Source: Muribaculaceae bacterium
Lineage (GTDB): Bacteria; Bacteroidota; Bacteroidia; Bacteroidales; Muribaculaceae
DNA: 64,000 nt
Assembly: GCA_017547845.1 (NCBI GenBank)
Contig: JAFYNZ010000033.1
Coordinates: 1 to 64,000, forward strand
Direction of reading: 5' to 3'
Shown here: positions 1-6,779 of the stretch, one piece after another
How positions within the stretch are numbered: position 1 is the stretch's first letter
How the letters are laid out: each line of letters begins with the position of its first letter
The notes under the pieces: generated by a model
Seen by the model: only the letters and a program-made list of their open reading frames with translations
Database searches by the model: none
What the model was told of the DNA's origin: nothing
Position numbers and translations under genes: made by a program

Positions 1-231
1 AAAGACTATTTAACCCCAAAAAATTACACATATAAATAATTTGATATTGGAATGTATAGCAAAATCGATATTAATAACCAAGCTAAGTTATTGCTATACA
101 GCATTCTATATCTAATGATTTGTCTCTTATCAAGAGACGAACCATTCGTTACTTATATTAGCGGTAGCCTAAAGGAGGTTCAGACTACTCGCTAATGGCA
201 AATTCAATTTTTAGAACCTCCTCAATAGTTT
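1..231 (+). promoter_or_regulatory. Structured leader with nested hairpins and a possible pseudoknot
   Basis: No gene is visible here, but inverted repeats are dense. TGTATAGCAA (53-62) pairs with TTGCTATACA (91-100). GTCTCTT (122-128) pairs with AAGAGAC (132-138). ATTAGCGGTAG (157-167) pairs with CTACTCGCTAAT (185-196) with one internal mismatch. The loop of that last stem contains AGGAGGTTC (173-181), which is a perfect complement of GAACCTCCT (214-222) outside the stem, so an H-type pseudoknot can be drawn. The loop strand AAAGGAGG also resembles a Shine-Dalgarno sequence. The segment ends just before the ATG of the GIY-YIG gene. It may be a regulatory leader, a small RNA or a recombination site of an element cut by the window edge. 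The pairing is seen; the role is inferred. Confidence 0.45.
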
Positions 232-951
232 ATGAATAACATGAATTTAAGTGAGAAGTCTGGTGAATCTAAAGATTATTATGTCTATCGTTTGATAGAT
301 CCAAGGACCGGACATACATTTTATGTGGGCAAAGGAACTGGCGATAGAGTGTTTCAGCATGCAAAGGCTGCTATTAAATTCCAAAACGATGAAGATAAAA
401 CTTCTGAAAAGATAGCTCAAATTAACGCTATTGTAAACGATGGTTTGAATGTTATACATATTATTCATCGTTCTGGAATGACTCAAGAAGAGGCATTGGA
501 AGTTGAAGCTGCATTAATTGATGTATATAGTGGTTTAACAAATATTCAGTCTGGTATTGATTCTGAGAGAGGTATGATGGCGGCGGAAACGTGGCGTAAG
601 TTACAAGAATTAGATGATTATGATGAACCAGATGTAAACTATATACTTATTAAAGTAAGATCAACAGTTCTTGCCGAGAATAATAATAACTTATATGATA
701 CTACTCGAAAGGCTTGGCGTGCAGAATTAAAGAATGCTCAACAATACAAATATGTTTTTTCAGTAGTAGATGGTATTGTAAAGAAAGTGTATACTGTGCA
801 TGATTGGTATAATTCTAACATTCCTAATAGGATTGAATTTAATGGTGAAGAGTGTACGGAGGATTGGGTCAATGGAATTATAGGTAAAAAAATTCCAAAT
901 CAATATCGAAAGAAAGGGGCTGCTAATCCTTTTTTGTATAAAATAAAATAG
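232..951 (+). CDS. GIY-YIG (LEM-3-like) endonuclease-domain protein
   Basis: This 239-residue protein has near its N-terminus YYVYRLIDPRTGHTFYVGKG (about residues 16-35), the usual YVYxLxDPRxxxxFYVGKG form of the LEM-3-like GIY-YIG nuclease domain. An Arg and a His follow (GDRVFQHAKAA), and a Glu-rich helix (EEALEVEAALID, about 85-96) fits the position of the metal-binding Glu of the fold. The C-terminal half (about 110-239) is not recognised. The gene is AT-rich like the peptide cluster that follows 78 bases downstream on the same strand, and unlike the core genes after 9 kb, which suggests horizontal acquisition. DNA cleavage is expected from the family; a link with the peptide cluster is only positional. 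Confidence 0.7.
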   Translation: MNNMNLSEKSGESKDYYVYRLIDPRTGHTFYVGKGTGDRVFQHAKAAIKFQNDEDKTSEKIAQINAIVNDGLNVIHIIHRSGMTQEEALEVEAALIDVYSGLTNIQSGIDSERGMMAAETWRKLQELDDYDEPDVNYILIKVRSTVLAENNNNLYDTTRKAWRAELKNAQQYKYVFSVVDGIVKKVYTVHDWYNSNIPNRIEFNGEECTEDWVNGIIGKKIPNQYRKKGAANPFLYKIK

Positions 952-1028
952 GAAAATATAATGTCAAAAATAAAAGGAGGAAGCCGAAAATCCTAAATAG
1001 AGTAGGCGTTGAATAAATTTTAAAAATC

Positions 1029-1154
1029 ATGAAGGAATATTCGAAACCTGAGATTGTTGCTAAGAATCGTCCAACAGGATCTTATGCAGCTGGATGTCCA
1101 ACATCTGGTTATGGCAAAGATGGCAAATGCCGTAATTGTTCACATCCACGTTAA
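1029..1154 (+). CDS. Putative RiPP precursor peptide, 41 residues, three cysteines
   Basis: A short ORF begins at ATG 1029 and ends at TAA 1152-1154. The N-terminal part reads MKEYSKPEIVAKNRPTGSYA, a short charged leader-like segment of the KxYxKPEI type seen in many radical SAM peptide precursors. The C-terminal part reads CPTSGYGKDGKCRNCSHPR, with Cys23, Cys34 and Cys37 and many Gly, Lys, Asn and Ser residues, as in modified cores. It lies 63 bases before the maturase start and is followed by a hairpin with a T tract, the common layout of a highly expressed precursor upstream of its enzyme. I do not recognise the precursor family. No Shine-Dalgarno precedes the ATG, which is normal for Bacteroidetes. 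The precursor role is inferred from size, composition and neighbours. Confidence 0.75.
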   Translation: MKEYSKPEIVAKNRPTGSYAAGCPTSGYGKDGKCRNCSHPR

Positions 1155-1173
1155 TCAGAAATTTTACTAATCT

Positions 1174-1212
1174 AGGGTGCTTATATTTATGCACCCTTTT
1201 TCTTTTTGTTTT
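1174..1212 (+). terminator. Hairpin terminator/attenuator between precursor and maturase
   Basis: AGGGTGC (1174-1180) pairs with GCACCCT (1191-1197) across a 10-base AT loop and is followed by a T-rich run. It sits between the precursor stop and the maturase ATG at 1218. Placed there it would make most transcripts end after the precursor and let a fraction read into the enzymes, giving excess substrate over enzyme. Confidence 0.75.
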
Positions 1213-1217
1213 TTGTT

Positions 1218-2675
1218 ATGTTAATAAAATTATCAAAAAATTCGTTTGTACGTTGTACTGAAAAATATGGTTATATTATTAATCAATTAACGAAGCATGA
1301 TAGGTGTTATAATGCTCAGGGAGCAGAATGGCTCAAAATGATCAAGAGAGAACCTCAAGATGTGGACGTTATTTTAGATAAACTTGTAAATTGTTATCCA
1401 GAAGTTGATCGGAAAATTATCGAAGTTGATTTGTGTGAATTTATTGAGAGTTTGGTTGTAGATAAATTTGTTATTGTCGGGAATACGATAGAGGATTTGA
1501 ATAAAAATGACATAGATTTTTCATATTCTTTAAATAATCCAAAAACATTGACAGAAAGTTATCATACTGAATCATTTGTTTCTAAAAACACACAAGATTT
1601 TTTTCTTGAAGAATTTCAAGGAAAACCTTTAATTTCTAATTTGCAATTTGAATTGTCAAGCAGATGCAACGAGCGCTGCATCCATTGCTATATCCCTAAT
1701 AGTAAGAAAAATAGTGGATTTGATATGCCGATTCATAAGGTGAAGTCAATTATAAATGAATTTTCTGAATTGGGAGGAATCAGTGTTACCCTATCTGGAG
1801 GCGAGGTTTTTTTGCATAAAGATTTAATGGAGATTGTCGATTATTGTCGAGAAAAAGATTTGATTATTTCTATTTTATCAAATTTGATATCGCTTAAAGA
1901 TGAGCATATTCCACATCTAAAAAATGCTAATATTTCTTTAATTCAGGTTTCTCTTTATTCAATGGATTCTGAGAAACATGATGCTATAACTACAGTAAAC
2001 GGATCATTTTTGAAAACCAAAACTGCTATTGAGAAATTAGTGGCGGCAGATATACCTGTTCAAATTAGTTGTCCCATAATGAAGGCAAATCGTTATGGAT
2101 ATAATGAAGTTCTCAGTTATGCTGAGTCATTAAATGTTAAAGCGCAAACAGACTTTATATTGATGGCTCGCTCTGATTTGGATACTGATAATTTGGCTAA
2201 TAGATTGTCTTTAAGTGAAACAGAGGAATTATTAAGAGATATAATACTACACGATATCAATTATAGAACAGAAACTTTGTCTCAACAATCATTATCTGAA
2301 GAACAAGAGGAGAATATAGAACTATTTAAGAAGAAACCTATTTGTGGCGTTGGTTACGACAATTGCTGTATTACAGCAAATGGCGATGTATATCCATGCG
2401 CAGGTTGGCAAGATTATGTTTTAGGAAATGTCTACAAACAGACTCTTAAAGACATATGGGAAAGTAGTGAGCGCGTAATAGCTTTAAGACACATTACGCA
2501 AGAATCATTTCCTCAATGTATGGAGTGTAGTGCAAAAGATTATTGTTCTTTTTGTCTTGTAAGAAATTACAATGAGAGTGGCGGTGATATGTTTAAGATT
2601 AATCAACATTTTTGTGATGTTGCTTTCCTAAATAAAAAAATAGTTGAGGAATATAAGAAAAAAGGATTGTTATGA
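1218..2675 (+). CDS. Radical SAM/SPASM peptide maturase with PqqD-like N-terminal domain
   Basis: This 485-residue protein has three parts. Residues about 8-88 look like a PqqD-like peptide-recognition (RRE) domain. Residues about 140-330 form a radical SAM core with the cluster motif CNERCIHC (Cys150, Cys154, Cys157) followed by LSGGEVFLH. Residues 376-466 form a SPASM domain with Cys376, Cys383/384, Cys394, then Cys434-X2-Cys437-X5-Cys443-X2-Cys446 and Cys466, enough for auxiliary iron-sulfur clusters. This layout is that of enzymes that install thioether or carbon-carbon crosslinks in RiPP precursors. ATG 1218 is chosen because the alternative start at 1206 is a TTG inside the terminator T tract. 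The stop overlaps the next gene by 4 bases (ATGA), implying coupling. The crosslink type cannot be read from sequence. Confidence 0.88.
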   Translation: MLIKLSKNSFVRCTEKYGYIINQLTKHDRCYNAQGAEWLKMIKREPQDVDVILDKLVNCYPEVDRKIIEVDLCEFIESLVVDKFVIVGNTIEDLNKNDIDFSYSLNNPKTLTESYHTESFVSKNTQDFFLEEFQGKPLISNLQFELSSRCNERCIHCYIPNSKKNSGFDMPIHKVKSIINEFSELGGISVTLSGGEVFLHKDLMEIVDYCREKDLIISILSNLISLKDEHIPHLKNANISLIQVSLYSMDSEKHDAITTVNGSFLKTKTAIEKLVAADIPVQISCPIMKANRYGYNEVLSYAESLNVKAQTDFILMARSDLDTDNLANRLSLSETEELLRDIILHDINYRTETLSQQSLSEEQEENIELFKKKPICGVGYDNCCITANGDVYPCAGWQDYVLGNVYKQTLKDIWESSERVIALRHITQESFPQCMECSAKDYCSFCLVRNYNESGGDMFKINQHFCDVAFLNKKIVEEYKKKGLL

Positions 2676-3412
2676 AACTTATAGATGCACATGTTCATGT
2701 AGGTCCTTTTTTTGATAATTATTACTCACCTCTATTTGTTCATCAATTAATGTCTTCTATGAAGATTTCTCAATATGCAATATCATCAACTTCCACATGT
2801 GAAGAGAATTATAGCGCTGTGATATCAGAGATAAAGGAAATAATAAAGTTGGATGGTGATAAAATTTTGCCTACGTTGTGGATTACTCCTAATATGATTG
2901 ATAATAGAATGTATATGTTAAATGAGGATATTAATTGGCGCTGTTTAAAAATTCATCCAGGGCTTCATCCCAACTGTTGGGATTTAAAAGGCAAATATTC
3001 TCCAAAAGTCTTGGAATTATCAAGAGAATTTCAAATACCTATCCTTATTCATACAGGAGACGAAATTGAATGTAATCCTAATACTTTTCTTGAATTAATA
3101 AATTATAATTTTGATGTAAATTTCATTTTGGCTCACGGTCGTCCTTTGCAACAAGCGATAAATGCTCTAGAACGCTGCCCGAACGTGTATTTAGATAGTG
3201 CTTTTATGCCTGTTAATCAAATGGTTCAATGCATAAATTTAGGTTATTCGGAACGTTTGTTATGGGGAACTGATATGTGTATTCCAGGGTATTACTATAA
3301 TGTTAATTTGAAAAAATATTATGTTAAAAAAATAAAATCATTTAGAAATCAAGTTGATGGCTATTCATTTGAAAGAGTCACGTATCATAATGCTAAATCA
3401 CTTTTTGGTTGA
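2672..3412 (+). CDS. Amidohydrolase-family metal-dependent hydrolase of the peptide cluster
   Basis: This 246-residue TIM-barrel hydrolase (amidohydrolase 2 type) has the metal-binding HxH at His7/His9 (DAHVHVG), Lys93 and His95 (LKIHPG), His127 (ILIHTGD), His155 (ILAHGRP) and the catalytic Asp201 (LLWGTD). The set is complete, so it should be active. It starts inside the maturase stop codon and so is translationally coupled to it. Its substrate is unknown. In this position it could trim or hydrolyse the modified peptide, or act on a small molecule linked to it. No exporter, protease-transporter or immunity gene of a known type is adjacent, so the product may stay in the cell or use a distant exporter. 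Confidence 0.8.
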   Translation: MKLIDAHVHVGPFFDNYYSPLFVHQLMSSMKISQYAISSTSTCEENYSAVISEIKEIIKLDGDKILPTLWITPNMIDNRMYMLNEDINWRCLKIHPGLHPNCWDLKGKYSPKVLELSREFQIPILIHTGDEIECNPNTFLELINYNFDVNFILAHGRPLQQAINALERCPNVYLDSAFMPVNQMVQCINLGYSERLLWGTDMCIPGYYYNVNLKKYYVKKIKSFRNQVDGYSFERVTYHNAKSLFG

Positions 3413-3475
3413 TTTTGAGAAATTTTATGGATATTTTGTAAATTAACGATGTATTAAAGGAATTAAGGATATAAT

Positions 3476-4753
3476 ATGTATAGAATATTATTATTAACGA
3501 TGCTTGCTGCATTCTTAATGGGTTGTACAAGCAAACAAGAAAATCAAACTTTAGAAGAGTACAATCAGATGTTTGAGCAAGTGATAACGTTGGAAAAACA
3601 GATTTCTCAGACAGATTTTCATACTCTTTCAGGAGAAGAATTAGCCGAGATGAATGAGATGGGTAAGGAGTTGTACTATGATTACAATCCGATGGGATTG
3701 ACTCCCGAACAAGTGTCATCATGTGAGGCGCTCAAAGTGAGAGTGAATAAGTTGCGAAACGATTTAATAACCTTGACTGCCAATGAAATAAAAAATTGCA
3801 AGGTTACACCTTGGAATTATGATGAATTATTGCTCTCTCAATCGCAGACATATCCGGTATACCTGCAAAAGGGTGAAAAATTATATTGGAATATAACTGC
3901 ATCCAAACCAATCGCTGTTCAGCTGTGCAATGCTGATAGTCGTTCGGTACTCAAAAAATATAAGGGTAAGTCAGTTGTAAATGATTCGCTCGTTGTAGAA
4001 AATACTGCAATCTACTATATTGAAATCAATCCGCAAGGGACACAGTATGTAGGACTTGAAATAAGTTATAAAGTAAATGATATGTCACGCTTGGGAAATG
4101 CTACTCCTGTAAAAGTGGATAATATAGAGTGTGGAAAGGCTGATTTGGGTGCGAAGTCTGTGAGCGGTATAAGTATGATTAAGTGTTTTGACGAACCACG
4201 TAAGTTTACGTTGAGAGGACAACTAAAGGCAGCATTCTCAGGTAGCTCTAAGGCTTTGGTTGCTGTTCAGATACCAGCGGGAGCAACCGACATACTCTAT
4301 TCCATGCGTATTGCCACAAGTGAGCATGATAGTTCAAGCGATGGTGAATTCCACGAAAACCTTACGACATCATATGAAGAGGTCAAATTCCTTGGATTAC
4401 CACTCTATGAAAAGGAGAAAAATGGCGACGTGAATCTCTTTAGTAAACTGCTTGATGATAATCGCCCTTTACGAGAAGAGGATGCATACTGTAATATGTA
4501 TGTTTTCCGCAGCCAAACGCAGGCAAAGCAGTTTCAAGATGGAACAAAATCGGCTTCTGTGCTTAATTACGATGTAGATTATTCTACTCTTGGCACACAA
4601 TCGTGCAATGGTCGAATACCGGTCAAAGGACAGAAAACGATATACCTTGCTTTCGAAAACGAACGCATTCGATATACCAACTATCTGTGGGTTGAGGTTG
4701 AAGCTGTAGTACCTAAGACAGAATATTTTACAACGAAATATTCAATAGAATAA
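3476..4753 (+). CDS. Putative lipoprotein of unknown function
   Basis: A 425-residue protein begins with a lipoprotein signal peptide, MYRILLLTMLAAFLMGC, whose lipobox ends at Cys17, so it is probably anchored in the outer or inner membrane facing the periplasm. A helical segment with many Glu and Gln (about residues 20-110) precedes a beta-rich region. I recognise no catalytic motif or named domain. It follows the hydrolase gene by 63 bases on the same strand, but base composition is less AT-rich than the peptide cluster, so membership in that cluster is uncertain. The next gene starts 29 bases downstream and may be co-transcribed. Confidence 0.7.
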   Translation: MYRILLLTMLAAFLMGCTSKQENQTLEEYNQMFEQVITLEKQISQTDFHTLSGEELAEMNEMGKELYYDYNPMGLTPEQVSSCEALKVRVNKLRNDLITLTANEIKNCKVTPWNYDELLLSQSQTYPVYLQKGEKLYWNITASKPIAVQLCNADSRSVLKKYKGKSVVNDSLVVENTAIYYIEINPQGTQYVGLEISYKVNDMSRLGNATPVKVDNIECGKADLGAKSVSGISMIKCFDEPRKFTLRGQLKAAFSGSSKALVAVQIPAGATDILYSMRIATSEHDSSSDGEFHENLTTSYEEVKFLGLPLYEKEKNGDVNLFSKLLDDNRPLREEDAYCNMYVFRSQTQAKQFQDGTKSASVLNYDVDYSTLGTQSCNGRIPVKGQKTIYLAFENERIRYTNYLWVEVEAVVPKTEYFTTKYSIE

Positions 4754-4782
4754 ATCATAAATAACCTAATTTTTTACGAATT

Positions 4783-5934
4783 ATGGCAGAATTTACAATG
4801 AATGGCCGTACAAAGGTGAAAACTTTGAAGGCTAATTTCAAAAAAGAATTTGGATGTACACTTCGAGTGTATAAGAGTGTTTCATGTAAAGGTGGTTTTG
4901 CTGATGAAGAAGCGACATTGGCATCAATTCGCGCAGAAGGCGCTAAGGGTGGTGAACTTGTGGTTAGAGGTAACATGCATGTAGGTAACTTTGAAAAGAA
5001 GGTAGCAGAACTATATGGTATCGGTGTTCAAGTGGCTAACCCTGACGATTCTGCTCTTTCTGACAATAGCATCAGTATCTCTGCCGCAGGGATGGTCAAT
5101 AATTTAAGCAAGGAAGATAAACTGAAAAAATACGACAATGTTTTTCAAGACGGAGATATTTATTCAGTTAGTCTAAACGACCGATGGGGATTCTTGGATA
5201 AAAATGGAGATGAATTAATTTCTCCTAAATATGATTGGTTAGGTGATGAGTTTGTTGAAGGAATGATCATAGTTTGTGGAGAAGGTGGTATTGGTTTTGT
5301 AAATGACAAAGGGAAAGAAGTTATTAAGCCAACATATAAAACTGCGCAGGACTTCCATAACGGCAAAGCTCAAGTTTCGAATGGTAAAGAAACATTCTAT
5401 ATCGATAAAAAAGGAAATATTGTCGTTGATACCTTAAAGAACGAAAAAAAAATTAACCACGTAGTAGTCGAAATCGAAATTACAGAGCACGACTATGCAG
5501 CGTTTGATTCCAATGATGAGATGTTAGGTGAATCATTTGTGTTCAACAGCGATGAATCACCTGATTTTATCCGTATCACTGTAGATGGCAAAGAGATAGA
5601 TCTCAACGATGTTGATATCGATGGAGACTACTCTGACTATCAAAAATTTGATATGGCGCAACAGTGGAATAACGACGATATTGTTAAGTTTGGTTACTAT
5701 GACAATATCGCTGGTAAGACGTGGGAATTCGATGTAGAAAACTTCGATATAGAAAAGTTGAGTTTCTATTACGAATGTTTTGATGTCAATTTTGCACCAG
5801 CGGATTATGATTGCGAGGAGCACCGTATCTCACTCCGTTATGATGGTAAAAAAATTGAAGAGGACCTTAACGCTTATGATTGCTCTGATGGCGATTTTGA
5901 GCAGGAGTGGTATCTGTACGACGACGATGAGTGA
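4783..5934 (+). CDS. WG-repeat protein ending at an in-frame TGA
   Basis: The 383-residue product has an N-terminal domain of about 100 residues (MAEFTMNGRTKVKTLKANF..., ending near NPDDSALSDNSISIS) that recurs in hypothetical proteins of several phyla. WG-like repeats follow (DRWGFLDKNGDELISPKYD near 127-146 and GIGFVNDKGKEVIKPTY), then a very acidic region rich in Asp and Glu. No signal peptide is seen, so it is probably cytoplasmic. Translation stops at TGA 5932-5934, yet the same frame stays open for 61 more codons up to TGA 6118-6120 with protein-like composition. The gene may therefore carry a nonsense mutation that removed its C-terminus. Function is unknown. Confidence 0.75.
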   Translation: MAEFTMNGRTKVKTLKANFKKEFGCTLRVYKSVSCKGGFADEEATLASIRAEGAKGGELVVRGNMHVGNFEKKVAELYGIGVQVANPDDSALSDNSISISAAGMVNNLSKEDKLKKYDNVFQDGDIYSVSLNDRWGFLDKNGDELISPKYDWLGDEFVEGMIIVCGEGGIGFVNDKGKEVIKPTYKTAQDFHNGKAQVSNGKETFYIDKKGNIVVDTLKNEKKINHVVVEIEITEHDYAAFDSNDEMLGESFVFNSDESPDFIRITVDGKEIDLNDVDIDGDYSDYQKFDMAQQWNNDDIVKFGYYDNIAGKTWEFDVENFDIEKLSFYYECFDVNFAPADYDCEEHRISLRYDGKKIEEDLNAYDCSDGDFEQEWYLYDDDE

Positions 5935-6120
5935 GAAGAGGTCGATGAGTACTTCTATTATGTCAGCAGATTGTCCGACAATAGCAAAATTCTCGTGCAA
6001 GTCGGCAAGAAATTAAAAGAAAAATATTTCGGCATGTGGGGTTTGATCGCCCCACATGCCACAGTATTTACCCCAAAGCAATATCAATTAGTAGAGAATA
6101 TTACAAAAAGAAGATATTGA
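5935..6120 (+). pseudogene. In-frame 3' remnant of the WG-repeat gene after TGA
   Basis: Immediately after the stop of the WG-repeat gene the same frame continues for 61 codons: EEVDEYFYYVSRLSDNSKI then a Lys-rich stretch and a last segment containing KYFGMWGLIAPHATVFTP, ending at TGA 6118-6120. The acidic character at the junction (DDDE, stop, EEVDE) is continuous. An 11-bp perfect inverted repeat, GGCATGTGGGG (6031-6041) and CCCCACATGCC (6050-6060), lies inside it. The simplest reading is a lost C-terminus after a single-base change. Recoding of TGA is less likely because no selenocysteine machinery or adjacent SECIS-like stem is seen. Confidence 0.5.
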
Positions 6121-6161
6121 TTTACGTGTGTCGATAGCAAAAGAAGCAAGGAGGCAAGATA

Positions 6162-6779
6162 ATGGCGAAAATATTACTTACAGGTTTTGAACCATATTTG
6201 GATTATTCCGAAAATTCGTCGTGGGTGGTTGCTGAAAAGGTGGCTACACGCGGCGTTGTTGGGGTAGATATAGCTATTGAGCAAATGCCAGTCAGTTTTT
6301 CTCGCGTACGTGTGGCATTGTTAGAGGCTGTCAAAAAGCACGCTCCAGATATAATTATAATGCTTGGTCAATCGGGTGCAAGCGATAGAGTTAAGTTGGA
6401 AAGAGTTGCATTGAATATGATGGACTCTAGACTACCTGACAATGATGGCTATATGCCAAACGAAGAGCCGATAAACATCGAAACACCTATAGCATTCTTT
6501 ACCAATACTCCAATTAAATCATTGTGTACTGCTATTGAAGAGCAGGGTGTATCAGTTAAAATATCCAACTCATGTGGCCTATATGTTTGTAATCGCTTGT
6601 ATTATGAGGCTCTAATGCTCTGCAAAGAATGTCACATGAAAGCGATATTTGTGCATTTGCCATTGTACGAGGGACAACCATCTGTCAAATCTAATAAATC
6701 GACTATGCCACTTGACGATATGGTTAAGGCAATTCAAACTATAATTAAAAAGATAAATGAAGAAGATAGAGAATTTTAA
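6162..6779 (+). CDS. pcp: Pyroglutamyl-peptidase I (peptidase C15)
   Basis: This 205-residue cysteine peptidase removes N-terminal pyroglutamate from peptides in the cytoplasm. The opening MAKILLTGFEPY matches the family start. The catalytic residues are visible at the usual places: Glu80 (KLERVALN), Cys143 (SCGLYVCNRLYY) and His165 (FVHLPLYEG), close to Glu81, Cys144 and His168 of typical enzymes. The canonical SAGTFVCN is changed to SCGLYVCN, a small divergence near the active site that adds a second Cys. The gene has AAGGAGG 8 bases before the ATG, a strong Shine-Dalgarno that is unusual in this phylum. It overlaps the channel gene by 23 bases, so the two are co-translated. Confidence 0.88.
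   Translation: MAKILLTGFEPYLDYSENSSWVVAEKVATRGVVGVDIAIEQMPVSFSRVRVALLEAVKKHAPDIIIMLGQSGASDRVKLERVALNMMDSRLPDNDGYMPNEEPINIETPIAFFTNTPIKSLCTAIEEQGVSVKISNSCGLYVCNRLYYEALMLCKECHMKAIFVHLPLYEGQPSVKSNKSTMPLDDMVKAIQTIIKKINEEDREF

Noticed and set aside
961..996. An 11-codon ORF (MSKIKGGSRKS) between the nuclease and the precursor
   Set aside because: Too short, no distinct composition; likely chance.
5932..5934. TGA as a selenocysteine codon
   Set aside because: A bacterial SECIS stem must lie immediately downstream; the only strong stem is about 100 bases away and no selenocysteine genes are in view.
6031..6060. Perfect 11-bp hairpin GGCATGTGGGG/CCCCACATGCC as intrinsic terminator
   Set aside because: No T run follows, and it lies inside the in-frame open extension of the WG-repeat gene, so coding or remnant sequence explains it at least as well.
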